This document shows positions 1 to 9,458 of a stretch of 64,000 bases of DNA, one piece after another. The notes below the pieces were generated by a model. It did not search any database. It had not been told where the DNA came from and saw only the letters and a program-made list of their open reading frames with translations. Source of the DNA: Pedobacter steynii (GTDB taxonomy: Bacteria > Bacteroidota > Bacteroidia > Sphingobacteriales > Sphingobacteriaceae); the NCBI RefSeq assembly GCF_900103665.1, contig NZ_FNGY01000008.1:297184-361183 (forward strand). The letters run 5' to 3'. Both the position numbers and the translations under genes were made by a program. Positions within the stretch are counted from its first letter, which is position 1. Each line of letters begins with the position of its first letter.

Positions 1-809
1 TGGTTCATTCCTGCTACATTTTTTTTAAGCAGGGGAATCAGCGAGCCATAGGTTTCTTTGCTCAATGGGATGTTAAAATAACTTTCAAAATCTACACCTG
101 GATAATTGGCAAAGATGGCTTCTACATCCCTGCTCAGTTTAATGTTAAAGTGGTAAGCCTTATGCTTATAGACGAATTCCAGTTTCTTTTCAAAGTAATT
201 GTCCGGTTTGAAATCAGGCAGTTTAGTCACCTTATAAGAAAAAGACTTTGTAGCCCCGGCAACTGCAATCGATACCGGAATGGGCGGGTCCTGATTCAGG
301 TCTGCTTTGGGATAGTCATGGTAATTGAGACACATAAATTTCTTCTGATCCACCATAAAGAATGGAATATCTGAAATGTTTTCATCATTAAAAATGTAGA
401 AGATGATTCTGTCTTTACTGATGGCCAGCCTGGCATCATAGCCTGACTTTGCTAAAAAGAACCATTTATATAAGGTATAACGGCTGTAATTATCTCCTTT
501 AGGGCTAATTTGCTGGGCAGTTCTGCGGATCAGCTGATAATACAACCAATCGTTCAGGTCGTACCTTTTCCGGTAAGCCAGCAGAGAATCTATGATCGGT
601 TGGTAATCAGCCGAATTCAGGCGTTCGTAAGCGGATCTGATCGACCGTTCGGAAAGCTCCGGAGCCGGGACCATTACCGAAGTATCAATTTCTGTATTGA
701 ACGTTCCCTGATAAAATTCAAAAGCAATCCCCTGCTTACCCTGGCCAAAAGCATTTGTCAAAGTAAGCATCAGAAATAGCGTCCCGAAAATTTTAAGCAT
801 ACGGTCCAT
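1..809 (-). CDS. Secreted hypothetical protein, 3' part missing (window edge)
   Basis: A minus-strand reading frame is open from about 809 to the left edge without a stop, so the C-terminus is outside the window. I translated it directly: it begins with a hydrophobic signal-like segment (MLKIFGTLFLMLTLTNAFGQ, from residue 4 of the 809 start), which implies export. The body contains a block reading RRTAQQISPK, then YTLYKWFFLAKSGYDARL and DENISDIPFF. I recall such blocks from large Bacteroidota secreted proteins that sit beside transglutaminase-like domains, but no catalytic motif is visible in this part. In-frame ATG codons lie at 830, 809 and 800; 809 or 800 place the signal peptide best. Function unknown. 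Confidence 0.7.
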   Translation of the reverse strand, partial: MDRMLKIFGTLFLMLTLTNAFGQGKQGIAFEFYQGTFNTEIDTSVMVPAPELSERSIRSAYERLNSADYQPIIDSLLAYRKRYDLNDWLYYQLIRRTAQQISPKGDNYSRYTLYKWFFLAKSGYDARLAISKDRIIFYIFNDENISDIPFFMVDQKKFMCLNYHDYPKADLNQDPPIPVSIAVAGATKSFSYKVTKLPDFKPDNYFEKKLEFVYKHKAYHFNIKLSRDVEAIFANYPGVDFESYFNIPLSKETYGSLIPLLKKNVAGMN

Positions 810-878
810 AAGAATTACTTCGCTTAACATTAAATATACATAAAATTCACCTTAAATTAATGTAATATTTATGTCTTT

Positions 879-3800
879 TTAACTGAATAAAGCCAGCAGT
901 TCTTTTTTGGTTAAGGATTTATAAATGGACGCATCAGTTTTGATCAGGTCCCGCACGAGGTCCTTTTTGGAAGCCTGTAGTTTCATGATTTTTTCTTCAA
1001 TGGTATCCGGGCAAATGAGGCGTACCGCAATTACGTTTTTCTGTTGCCCGATGCGGTAGGTACGGTCAATGGCCTGATTCTCTACCGCAGGATTCCACCA
1101 GGGATCAACAAGGTATACGTAATCTGCCTGTGTCAGGTTTAAGCCCACTCCTCCTGCTTTCAAACTGATCAGGAAGACCTTGATGTCCGGATTGTCCTGA
1201 AAAGAGGCAACCACCGCTTCCCGGTTTTTTGTTTGCCCGGTCAGGTAAGCAAAGGAAATTCCTTTATGTTGTAATTCCTTTTTTATCAGATCCAGCATGC
1301 CAACAAACTGAGAGAAAACAAGAATCTTGTGCTGTTTGGATTTGTTTTCGATCTGCTCCAGCAATACCTCCATCTTCGCGGAAGAGCTGCCATAAAATTC
1401 ATCTTCGCTCAACAATGCCGGAGAATTGCAGATCTGCCTCAGTTTGGTGATGCCTTTCAAAACATTCATCGTATTGCTGGCTACTTCTGCATCGGTCTGA
1501 TTGGTCAGGTAATCGCGGATTTCCTTTTCATAACCATCGTAAACTTTACGCTGTTCCGCTTCCATTTCACAATAAATCACCATTTCTGTTTTATCAGGCA
1601 ATTCTTTGGCCACCTGCTCCTTTGTTCTTCTTAAAAGGAAAGGATTGATCCGGTTTTGCAATTGTGTAGCAGCCCTCCGGTCCTTAAACTGGTCGATTGG
1701 CGTAGAATAAATCTCTCTGAAATACTGTTTGCTGCCTAGTAAACCAGGACAGGCAAAAGACAATTGCCCATAAAGATCAAAAGTGTTGTTTTCTATAGGT
1801 GTTCCTGTTAACACGACTTTGTTTCTCGATTGGAGCAGGCGAACGGATTTATACCGTTGGGATTCCGGATTCTTAATGGTTTGTGATTCGTCAAGAAAAA
1901 TATAGTTAAAGCGATATTCCTTCAAAAACCTGACATCGGTAAGTAAGGTGCCATAAGAAGTAATGACCACTTCATACTGATCGAAATCGCGGTGGTTTTT
2001 GATCCGGTCTGCGCCATAGATCGTCAGCACTTTTATAGAAGGGGCAAATTTGGCAATCTCCTGTTGCCAGTTAAAAATCAACGATGCCGGGACTACAATC
2101 AGATTGGTATTGTGTGCTGCTTTTGTTCTTTGAGAAAGGATAAAAGCGATGATCTGTATCGTCTTCCCTAAACCCATATCATCCGCCAGGCAGGCACCAA
2201 AGTTAAAGTCATCCAGGAAGTTCAGCCAGTTTAAACCCTGCTTCTGATACGCTCTTAAGGTGGCATTCAGACCTTCCGGTACGGCAACCTCAGTAATGGT
2301 GTCTGAACCTGAAAGCCTGGTTTTATAAATGGCCAGCTGATCTTTCACCGATTCATCCAGGAGCTGGTCTTCGTACATCTCTTCGATGGCCGTAAAACTG
2401 ATCTTGGGGGTTTGGATGTGCTCTTCTACGACTTCCCCTGCATTGAAATATTTGGTAAACTTCCCGATCCATTCATCCGGAAGGATGCCCAGGGTGCCGT
2501 CGTCCAGCTTTACGAACTTGTTTTTATTACGGATAGACTGGTGCAGGTGCCTTAATGAAACGACCTGATTGCCGTATTTAAGCTTTACAGCGGTTTTAAA
2601 CCAATCGATTCCACTCATCACATTGATGGAAATATTGGCTTTATGCTGGTTTAAGTTGTTATTTTTTAACTGATTGAAACCCAGTATGGTAATGCCTTTA
2701 TTCCGCCACTCTTCAAAGGCATGGAGAAACCAGTCATTTTCTAAAAGCCGGGTTTTATGGAGGTAAAAGCAATCGTTGCTTTCCAGTTGTTCCTCAAAAT
2801 AAGGATGTTGTCTGACTACATTGGAGGTAAACTGAAGCTCGGTTGCCGCATCTCTGGATAAGGTAAAAAGATTACCGTTTCTGTCCTTTGACCGGATTTG
2901 TTTCCTGGATAAAACCGGAATTTCCAGGTCTCCATACCTCATCACCGGAGTGAGCAATACAAAATCATCAGATTCAGAAAGATAGATGAGTTGTTCATTC
3001 TCGAGGTCAAAACCCTTTTCCTCGATCTGTTTTTTCGTCGCTGCTTTCAGGTAGTCATAGGTCACTTTAACCCTGTTTTCCAGCTTGGAGAGAATGTCCT
3101 CCTGGAAAGCTTCAAATTTAGAATGGTGAATCAACATCCGGTCATGGTGTTGTTTGAAGAAGTCAATCACCCTTAAAAAATCAGGATTGTCAATCAAATG
3201 AAGGTCGCGGTTCATTTGGATAAAATAATGATACTTCAGCTGGATCTGATCCAGCGCATAATCATTCCCATCCAGTGTTAGCTTTCCCGATACTTCATAA
3301 AATTCCTGCTTTTGACTCACATGTAGACTCATGTTCGCAGTTCCGCTTTTTAATTTTATGGGTACAATGGAGCTTGCAGTTAGATTGGTTGACACTTTAG
3401 CATCATGAAGAAAGACATTCAGCTTTAAAGGGTTCTTTGCCAGTGCTTTTAAAGCGTCCAGATCTGAATCCGTACGTTCTGAATTGTAGTTGTTTTGAAA
3501 CTTCAGTACCCCACTATAGAATTTCAACTCCTCCCTACTTTCTGTCTTCCAGAGCAAATCTGAGGGATTTATGGTATTTATCGGGTTTTTAAACTTTCCC
3601 TCAAGGGTGATTTGTGCCTCAATCAACTCCAGTGTAAGGTGGCTGTAAAAGCGGTGTTGCCCAAAGACCAGTCCCATTTTATGGTTGGCTTTAGCAGCCA
3701 TTGAAACGGGCAATTGTAAACCTTGTTTTGGCAGCAGGGTATTTCTAAGCTCTTGTTTGATTTGCCCGTTTAATGGAAAAAGCTCCTTTCTGACCGTATT

Positions 3801-4256
3801 AATCTTTGTACTCCCGTTATCATATTCCAATTCAAAAAAATCAGAAAGGTTTTCTTCCTTTTCCAGGCCATAATCTTTGGCCTGAAGCCTCATCTTTTCC
3901 CCGCGTAATTTCGAGTCAAAGAAAAGCCGGATCGCCGGACGTTCCATCATATTGTGCAATACCTGGGTCTGATGTGCACACAATTTATTGCTGATGTCCG
4001 CGCAGCCGCAAGTCAGAATGGTTACGTTACCGCTTTGTGTAACGCCAACTCCGGGAAAAGGAATGCTGCTGCCAGGATGACTAAAGAAAACAGCATCAAT
4101 GCGGATGTCTTCCGGAAGCAGGTCGTAATATCCCCTAACCCCGGTATCCGGTTGCTCATTGACGTGTTTTAATATGAATAAGGTGGTTAATTCTGAAAAA
4201 TCAAAATCTCTTAAAATGTACTCTTTTTTAACATCCATTTCCTGCGGCAGTTCCAA
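879..4256 (-). CDS. SNF2-family helicase with SWIM zinc finger
   Basis: A DNA-dependent ATPase of the Snf2/Swi2 group (superfamily 2), 1125 aa, cytoplasmic. The N-terminus has a SWIM-type finger, CxCx7CxH at about residues 83-95, expected to bind zinc and nucleic acid. The helicase N lobe carries Walker A (DDMGLGKT, near 695) and the Walker B variant LDESQ (near 792) seen in bacterial SNF2 proteins. The C lobe has FSQFVGMLDLI, KAGGVGLNLTQAD and DPWWNPAVENQAIDRTYRIG. The middle region matches the long linker of bacterial SNF2 proteins. It stands alone, about 35 bp beyond the stop-distal end of the neighbouring methyltransferase gene. Such proteins are usually linked to transcription recycling or DNA repair; the exact role here is unknown. 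Confidence 0.93.
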   Translation of the reverse strand: MELPQEMDVKKEYILRDFDFSELTTLFILKHVNEQPDTGVRGYYDLLPEDIRIDAVFFSHPGSSIPFPGVGVTQSGNVTILTCGCADISNKLCAHQTQVLHNMMERPAIRLFFDSKLRGEKMRLQAKDYGLEKEENLSDFFELEYDNGSTKINTVRKELFPLNGQIKQELRNTLLPKQGLQLPVSMAAKANHKMGLVFGQHRFYSHLTLELIEAQITLEGKFKNPINTINPSDLLWKTESREELKFYSGVLKFQNNYNSERTDSDLDALKALAKNPLKLNVFLHDAKVSTNLTASSIVPIKLKSGTANMSLHVSQKQEFYEVSGKLTLDGNDYALDQIQLKYHYFIQMNRDLHLIDNPDFLRVIDFFKQHHDRMLIHHSKFEAFQEDILSKLENRVKVTYDYLKAATKKQIEEKGFDLENEQLIYLSESDDFVLLTPVMRYGDLEIPVLSRKQIRSKDRNGNLFTLSRDAATELQFTSNVVRQHPYFEEQLESNDCFYLHKTRLLENDWFLHAFEEWRNKGITILGFNQLKNNNLNQHKANISINVMSGIDWFKTAVKLKYGNQVVSLRHLHQSIRNKNKFVKLDDGTLGILPDEWIGKFTKYFNAGEVVEEHIQTPKISFTAIEEMYEDQLLDESVKDQLAIYKTRLSGSDTITEVAVPEGLNATLRAYQKQGLNWLNFLDDFNFGACLADDMGLGKTIQIIAFILSQRTKAAHNTNLIVVPASLIFNWQQEIAKFAPSIKVLTIYGADRIKNHRDFDQYEVVITSYGTLLTDVRFLKEYRFNYIFLDESQTIKNPESQRYKSVRLLQSRNKVVLTGTPIENNTFDLYGQLSFACPGLLGSKQYFREIYSTPIDQFKDRRAATQLQNRINPFLLRRTKEQVAKELPDKTEMVIYCEMEAEQRKVYDGYEKEIRDYLTNQTDAEVASNTMNVLKGITKLRQICNSPALLSEDEFYGSSSAKMEVLLEQIENKSKQHKILVFSQFVGMLDLIKKELQHKGISFAYLTGQTKNREAVVASFQDNPDIKVFLISLKAGGVGLNLTQADYVYLVDPWWNPAVENQAIDRTYRIGQQKNVIAVRLICPDTIEEKIMKLQASKKDLVRDLIKTDASIYKSLTKKELLALFS

Positions 4257-4291
4257 ATGCTAAAGGTAGTGAGAAAAAGAATTTAACCTGA

Positions 4292-4876
4292 CTATCTGTC
4301 TTTTTTTGTTGCAATAACCAATCCGGTTGCCCAGCATTGTTTGGTGATCAGCAGGTCTTCTCTTTTTTCCAATACTTCCAGGAGCTTCGTTGCTTTATCT
4401 GCATGTCCTTCCGGCCAGTTGTCCTGTGGCAACATATCGTCGATGATGTAAAAGGCACCCGGTTTGAGCATCCCGATCACTTCGTCGAGCATCAGGTATT
4501 TCCCATGCCAGGTATCGGCAAAAATATAATCGAATTTTCTGTCGCTGTTTTTTTCCAACCAGTCCCCTCCATCCGTACATTCCAGATTCAGTCGCTGGTC
4601 GCTGCCTAAGAAATCTCTGGCAATGGCTAAAAACCGCTCGTCATTGTCTATGGAAATCAGGGATGAGGAGTCGTCCATCCCATCTAGGATCCAGGAAGTC
4701 GACAATCCTGTTCCTGTACCCAGTTCCAGAAAATCACCGCCTGGTTTTGAACCCGCCAGTGTTTTGAGCAGGGAACAAGTCAAAACATCAGAGGCCATTG
4801 AAAATTCTGAATCTATAGTTGCGTCATTAATGGCAACATAGGCCTTCGGGTAGGCCTGTCTGATTTCTTCTATCAT
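4292..4876 (-). CDS. O-methyltransferase-like SAM-dependent methyltransferase
   Basis: 194 aa with a class I Rossmann methyltransferase fold. The SAM-binding motif I is FLELGTGTG at residues 49-57, followed by an acidic residue at the end of strand 2 (LISIDND) and by FDYIFADTWHGKY, the post-II region typical of O-methyltransferases of the catechol/caffeoyl-CoA type. A GAFYIIDDML segment forms the last strand-loop. The substrate cannot be read from sequence. It is followed after 35 bp by the SNF2 gene on the same strand, so the two may be cotranscribed. The start ATG at 4876 gives an ordinary family length. Confidence 0.82.
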   Translation of the reverse strand: MIEEIRQAYPKAYVAINDATIDSEFSMASDVLTCSLLKTLAGSKPGGDFLELGTGTGLSTSWILDGMDDSSSLISIDNDERFLAIARDFLGSDQRLNLECTDGGDWLEKNSDRKFDYIFADTWHGKYLMLDEVIGMLKPGAFYIIDDMLPQDNWPEGHADKATKLLEVLEKREDLLITKQCWATGLVIATKKDR

Positions 4877-4968
4877 CGCTAAAGGGGATCTGGTTTAATT
4901 ACTAAATGGTATTTATTATAAAGGCAGAAGATAGTAAAATAGAATAGAAAATGAAGCTTATTTGAACG

Positions 4969-5520
4969 CTAAGCGTCGATTAAGTTTTCTTTTTCCAACA
5001 AAGTCAATACATCTGTCCAGCTTTTCACCCGCACATGGTGATGTTGATTCACATTATGCGAAGCATCAAACATAATTGCTTTCCCTTTACAGAAATCCAG
5101 ATTTTTACAGTGATCATCAATCAGATAATCGGTAGCAATCAGACTCTTGTCTCCACAGAAAATGATATTCGTCCAGCTGATGAATGGAAAATGTTCTGCC
5201 AGCCATTCGTGTTTTTCTTGTAAGCACTGCGGAAATTCCATTGCAGCGGATACAATATATACCTCATATTCTTCCATCAACTTCGTCACTGCCGCCACTG
5301 CCCCCTCCATTACAGGAATCGTCCTGAAGAAGCCAGGTGTATATACGTATCTCTTAATCGCGGTTTTATCAGGAAAGCCTTCTGGTTCTAAAACACCAAG
5401 TCTTTCTTCCCTTGATACCCTAACGCCAAACTCTTTTTCGTACCAGTCCATGAATTGTTGTTCTATATCTGCAAGAACCCCATCCATGTCAATTCCAATT
5501 GTCTTTTTTATCTTCTCCAT
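4969..5520 (-). CDS. 5'(3')-deoxyribonucleotidase (NT5C type)
   Basis: 183 aa HAD-superfamily phosphatase of the 5' nucleotidase, deoxy (pyrimidine), type C group, expected to dephosphorylate deoxyribonucleoside monophosphates in the cytoplasm. Motif I is DMDGVLAD with catalytic D11 and D13. Motif II lies in YIVSAAMEFP, and the acidic motif IV in DYLIDDHCKN near residue 135. The length matches the family. It is divergent from the DeoR regulator; the 92-bp intergenic region contains several TTGCAA-type palindromes, so that regulator may control it. Confidence 0.88.
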   Translation of the reverse strand: MEKIKKTIGIDMDGVLADIEQQFMDWYEKEFGVRVSREERLGVLEPEGFPDKTAIKRYVYTPGFFRTIPVMEGAVAAVTKLMEEYEVYIVSAAMEFPQCLQEKHEWLAEHFPFISWTNIIFCGDKSLIATDYLIDDHCKNLDFCKGKAIMFDASHNVNQHHHVRVKSWTDVLTLLEKENLIDA

Positions 5521-5537
5521 GTATTTTTCGTAAATTA

Positions 5538-5612
5538 TTGCAACAAATATAGCAATATTTTGCAGTATATTGCAATATGTAAGGTGATTTAAATCCTTAT
5601 ATTTGCAACAAT
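5538..5612. promoter_or_regulatory. Divergent control region with TTGCAA-type operators and a -7 box
   Basis: Seen directly: TTGCAACAAATAT at 5538-5550, GCAATATTTTGC (GCAA/TTGC palindrome) at 5552-5563, the perfect palindrome ATATTGCAATAT at 5567-5578, and TTTGCAACAATATG running into the start codon at 5613. A Bacteroidota -7 box TATATTTG lies at 5598-5605, only 7 bp before the ATG, so the DeoR-family mRNA would be nearly leaderless. Inference: this is the operator cluster for autoregulation and perhaps for control of the divergent nucleotidase. Confidence 0.5.
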
Positions 5613-6362
5613 ATGATAAAGGAAGAACGATTACAACTGATCATAGAACATATCCGCAAAGAGCGAAAAGTTCTATTGGGTGATTTAAGCACGTTATTAG
5701 AGGTTTCTGAAGATACCGTAAGACGTGACATTAAAGAATTATCAGACCAGGGTTTGCTTAAAGCCGTTCGTGGCGGTGCAATTTCCCGCTCTCCTATTCC
5801 GCGACATTTTCGTGAACGTGAGCATTATGATGTGAGTCATAAAGGTATTATTGCAGAAAAGGCAGTCAAACTGATCAAAAACGGGCAAGTCGTCCTGTTT
5901 GATTCCGGAACTTCAGTGCTTGCAATTGCGACACTTTTACCGCAAGATCTGCAAATTACCGTGATTACCAATAGCTTTCCTGTCGCCTCTGTGCTGGAAG
6001 ACCATCCCTGCATAGAAGTGATTTTCCTTGGCGGAAGGTTGAACAAATCTTCCTTCTCCACTTCTGGTTTTGAAGTGATCCAGACGATCAGAGGCATCCG
6101 TCCGGACATTTGTTTTTTAGGCATTTGTAGTATTGACCTGATCTCCGGCGTTACGGGGATCAATTATGAAGATTGTCAGGTTAAAAAGACAATGGTAGAG
6201 ACTTCTAAGCAGATTATTGCACTCGCGACAGTAGAAAAGCTGGGGACCACAGAACCTTATTACATCACCAGCATGAGTGATATAGATACGATTGTCACCG
6301 ATATTGCCCCTGACCATGAAAGCCTTAAAGCTTATAAAGATGCAGGAATCAGACTGGAATAA
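5613..6362 (+). CDS. DeoR-family transcriptional regulator
   Basis: 249 aa cytoplasmic repressor-type regulator. The N-terminal winged helix-turn-helix has the DeoR signature (VSEDTVRRDIKEL, residues 31-43, then LLKAVRGGA). The C-terminal sugar-phosphate sensing domain has LFDSGTS near residue 95, TNSFPVASVL, and FLGGRLNKSSFSTSG, then a metabolite-binding end (FLGICSIDLISGVTG). Such regulators respond to phosphorylated sugars or related metabolites. It is convergent with the KDG/hexuronate operon (30 bp apart), so proximity suggests but does not prove a link; its own promoter region carries candidate operator palindromes. Confidence 0.93.
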   Translation: MIKEERLQLIIEHIRKERKVLLGDLSTLLEVSEDTVRRDIKELSDQGLLKAVRGGAISRSPIPRHFREREHYDVSHKGIIAEKAVKLIKNGQVVLFDSGTSVLAIATLLPQDLQITVITNSFPVASVLEDHPCIEVIFLGGRLNKSSFSTSGFEVIQTIRGIRPDICFLGICSIDLISGVTGINYEDCQVKKTMVETSKQIIALATVEKLGTTEPYYITSMSDIDTIVTDIAPDHESLKAYKDAGIRLE

Positions 6363-6392
6363 ACCATCTGGTCCCTGCAAATACCTTTTGTA

Positions 6393-8024
6393 TTAAAACA
6401 GATACCTGGTACTTAAGAAATTAGAACTGTTACCTTCCACAATTTCGTTGATCAGGTGTTTGTTGTTTTCATTTAATTTCGTCGCCACCAGGGAACGGAT
6501 GGAGAATGACCGCAAGGCATCAACTACTGATAATGTACCTTCGGCACTGTCTTTTCTTCCCGTGAACGGAAATACATCCGGCCCACGCTGACACTGGCAA
6601 TTGATATTTACCCGACTCACCTGATTCACCAGTGGATCAATTAATGCCGCAATCTCTTCTTCGTCATTGCTAAAAATGCTGACCTGCTGACCGTGAGTGG
6701 ATTCAATCAGGTAATCGATTGTTTCTTCCAGATCGTCGAAAGGAACTACCGGAATTACCGGGCCAAACTGCTCCTCAGTATACAGCTTCATTTGTTTGTT
6801 TACCGGATAAACAATTGCCGGGTATACAAAAGATTCATTCACTGCTCCCCCATGTTCATTGATCACTGTTGCACCATTTGCAATCGCATCGGCGATACAT
6901 TCCTGCAGGTAAGCCGGTTTATGTGGCTCTGGCAGAGGTGTTAAAGAAACGCCATTTTCCCAGGGCATTCCAAATTTCAATTGCGCTACTGCTTTGGTTA
7001 GCTCCTTTAGAAAGACATCCGCCAGTGTGCGGTGAATAAAAATAATCTTTAAAGCCGTACAACGCTGCCCGTTAAAGGACAAAGCGCCCAGTACGGTTTC
7101 CTGCACTGCCAGCTGTACATCTGCTTTGGCCGTGATGATGGCAGCATTCTTGGCATCCAGGCCCAGAATAGCCCTCAAACGGTTTACTTTTGGATGTAAT
7201 TTCTTTAGCTCATTTGCCACCTTACTGGAACCAATCAAAGTCAGCACATTGATCTGACCAGATTTCATCAGGTCAGGAATGATTTTATTTCCCCGTCCAT
7301 AGATCGTATTGACCACACCTTTTGGAAAGCAATCCCGAAAGGCTTCCAGTAAAGGATAATGTAATAACGTTCCGTGTTTAGGTGGTTTAAATAACAAGGT
7401 ATTCCCCATGATCAACGCCGGGATTAACGTGGTAAAGGTCTCATTCAATGGGTAATTGAAAGGCCCCATACACAATACAACGCCCAAAGGAGAGCGTCTG
7501 ATTTGCGCCACGATTCCCTGCTCAATACTAAATCTGGACGACTGGCGGTCGAGGTCTTTCAGGGCATCTATCGTTGCATGAATGTATTCTACTGTCCGGT
7601 CAAACTCCTTGACAGAATCTGCATAAGATTTGCCAATCTCCCACATCAGTAATTTCACGACGATTGCTTTCTTCTCTATGATCCTGCCTGTAAATTTCTC
7701 TACACAGCTGATCCTGTCGCCGACACTCATGGTTGGCCATTCGCCTCTTCCATTGTTGTAAGCGGTTACTGCGGCATCTAATGCTTCAGCGGCTTCCTTT
7801 TCGCTACATAAAGGATAAGTCCCAATCACTTTGCGCTTCAGGCCCTCCGGGGTCTTCAGACAGATTGGCGACAATACTTCATGCACTTCTCCATCCCATG
7901 CACGTAGCTCACCATTACTCAGGTATTCCCGTTGGTGAACCTCCTCTTCTAATTTAAATTCCTCCGGAACCTGATGTGTTTCCACAAAGATGGCCTGGAG
8001 CTGTTCATTAAAATTCATAGTCAT
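6393..8024 (-). CDS. gapN: GapN-type NADP-dependent glyceraldehyde-3-phosphate dehydrogenase
   Basis: 543 aa aldehyde dehydrogenase superfamily member. The GapN hallmark CQRGPDVFPFTGRKDS is near the C-terminus, PFNYPLNE and LLFKPPKHG form the cofactor region, and the catalytic Cys is in NGQRCTA near residue 321. The usual ELGGK motif carrying the general-base Glu reads LGLDAKN here; as I recall, the Bacteroidota branch of this family reads LGLEAKN, so this is a family trait rather than damage. Non-phosphorylating GAPN oxidises glyceraldehyde 3-phosphate to 3-phosphoglycerate with NADPH formation. As last gene of the uxaC-kdgK-eda-transporter operon it would handle the triose phosphate released by KDPG aldolase. 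An ATG two codons further in is an equal start candidate. Confidence 0.85.
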   Translation of the reverse strand: MTMNFNEQLQAIFVETHQVPEEFKLEEEVHQREYLSNGELRAWDGEVHEVLSPICLKTPEGLKRKVIGTYPLCSEKEAAEALDAAVTAYNNGRGEWPTMSVGDRISCVEKFTGRIIEKKAIVVKLLMWEIGKSYADSVKEFDRTVEYIHATIDALKDLDRQSSRFSIEQGIVAQIRRSPLGVVLCMGPFNYPLNETFTTLIPALIMGNTLLFKPPKHGTLLHYPLLEAFRDCFPKGVVNTIYGRGNKIIPDLMKSGQINVLTLIGSSKVANELKKLHPKVNRLRAILGLDAKNAAIITAKADVQLAVQETVLGALSFNGQRCTALKIIFIHRTLADVFLKELTKAVAQLKFGMPWENGVSLTPLPEPHKPAYLQECIADAIANGATVINEHGGAVNESFVYPAIVYPVNKQMKLYTEEQFGPVIPVVPFDDLEETIDYLIESTHGQQVSIFSNDEEEIAALIDPLVNQVSRVNINCQCQRGPDVFPFTGRKDSAEGTLSVVDALRSFSIRSLVATKLNENNKHLINEIVEGNSSNFLSTRYLF

Positions 8025-8051
8025 ATGGTCGGTTAGGTTAATCTTACAGAT

Positions 8052-9419
8052 TTATAAATCAGTGATCGGCGCGTATTTTGGAACAAGGAATTTCATTACT
8101 ACCCAGGCCAGTAAATAAGCCACAGCGCAAATCGTAAACATAATGGTATAGCCGGTTTGTGTATGTCCTAATAGTTTGTAATGATCGAAGAGTGCACCGC
8201 CTAATTTCGACATCACCACACCGCCCATGCCACCAGCCATACCGCCAATTCCAATCACTGAGGCGATGCTTTTCTTAGGAAACATATCGGAAACAGTGGT
8301 GAAAATATTTGCCGACCATGCCTGATGTGCAGATGCACCAATTCCAATAAGGACTACAGGAATCCAGAAACTGATGTGCCCTAAGGGTTGTGCTGCCAAT
8401 ACCACTAAAGGGAATAAGGCGATGACAAACATGGCACGCATACGGCCATCATAAGGCGAATATCCTTTTTTAATGAAGTACATCGGAAACCATCCTCCGC
8501 CAATACTTCCAATCATGGTCATGCTATACAATACGGTTAAAGGCATCATGATGTCTGTTCCCGTCAGGCTGTACTGTACTTTAAGGTAAGAAGGGAGCCA
8601 AAAAAGGAAGAACCACCAAACCCCATCGGTCATGAACTTGCCGAAGGCAAATGCCCAGGTTTGTCTGTAACCTAATAATTTAAACCAGGCCACTTTTTCA
8701 GTTGCAACGGTTTCTGTTACCGGTGCTTCCTCCTGCTGATCACTATTGATATAAGCCAGTTCAGCTGCGTTCATCCGTTTCTGATTTTCTGGCTTATCAT
8801 AAAAAACATACCAGAAGCCCAACCAGATAAAACCAACTGCACCTACAATGATAAACGCAGATTCCCATCCCCATACTTTTGCAATCCATGGCACTGTTAG
8901 CGGCGCTAAAATGGCCCCAACATTGGCCCCGGAGTTAAAGATTCCGGTAGCGAAAGAACGTTCTTTCTTTGGGAAGTACTCTGCCGTCGCTTTAATCGCA
9001 GCCGGAAAATTTGCAGATTCACCAAAAGCCAGGACTGCTCTTGCCAGGATAAAACCGATCACGGAAACCGGTACCATACCCAATCCAACCCAACTGATCA
9101 GGGCAGCTGCACTGACACCGATGGGTACCGCAACGGCATGCATGATGGCTCCTATAGACCAGATGATCAGGGCAATGATGTATCCCCATTTCGTGCCTAA
9201 ACGGTCTACAAACCTTCCTGCGAAGAGCATGGAGATGGCATATACAAATTGAAATGCCGCTGTGATATTGGCATAGTCGCTATTGGTCCAGTTAAATTCT
9301 TTCTCCAGCATGGGATGCAGGAGGCTCAACACCTGACGGTCAAGGTAGTTGACTGTGGTTGCAAAAAACAATAATGCACAGATTGTCCATCTGTAATTAC
9401 CCATTTTAGTCTCTTTCAT
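8052..9419 (-). CDS. exuT: MFS hexuronate transporter (ExuT-like)
   Basis: 455 aa inner-membrane major facilitator of the anion:cation symporter type. It starts TICALLFFATTVNYLDRQVL, the classical first helix of the ExuT/GudP/hexuronate group, followed by the loop RFVDRLGTKWGY between helices 2 and 3 and about 12 hydrophobic segments. A hydrophilic central loop (near residues 210-240) separates the halves. It lies between eda and gapN in one minus-strand operon, with 39 bp to eda and 27 bp to gapN. That context fits uptake of glucuronate or galacturonate. Substrate assignment is inference from family and operon. Confidence 0.87.
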   Translation of the reverse strand: MKETKMGNYRWTICALLFFATTVNYLDRQVLSLLHPMLEKEFNWTNSDYANITAAFQFVYAISMLFAGRFVDRLGTKWGYIIALIIWSIGAIMHAVAVPIGVSAAALISWVGLGMVPVSVIGFILARAVLAFGESANFPAAIKATAEYFPKKERSFATGIFNSGANVGAILAPLTVPWIAKVWGWESAFIIVGAVGFIWLGFWYVFYDKPENQKRMNAAELAYINSDQQEEAPVTETVATEKVAWFKLLGYRQTWAFAFGKFMTDGVWWFFLFWLPSYLKVQYSLTGTDIMMPLTVLYSMTMIGSIGGGWFPMYFIKKGYSPYDGRMRAMFVIALFPLVVLAAQPLGHISFWIPVVLIGIGASAHQAWSANIFTTVSDMFPKKSIASVIGIGGMAGGMGGVVMSKLGGALFDHYKLLGHTQTGYTIMFTICAVAYLLAWVVMKFLVPKYAPITDL

Positions 9420-9458
9420 TATATTTGGCTTTGGTTGGTTAGGTCAATTGGCTGGGCA

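Noticed and set aside
6393..8024. Loss of the catalytic Glu (ELGGK) in the GapN-type enzyme as a sign of decay
   Set aside because: The LGLDAK/LGLEAK variant is, as I recall, usual for this Bacteroidota branch and the Cys and GapN-specific blocks are intact.
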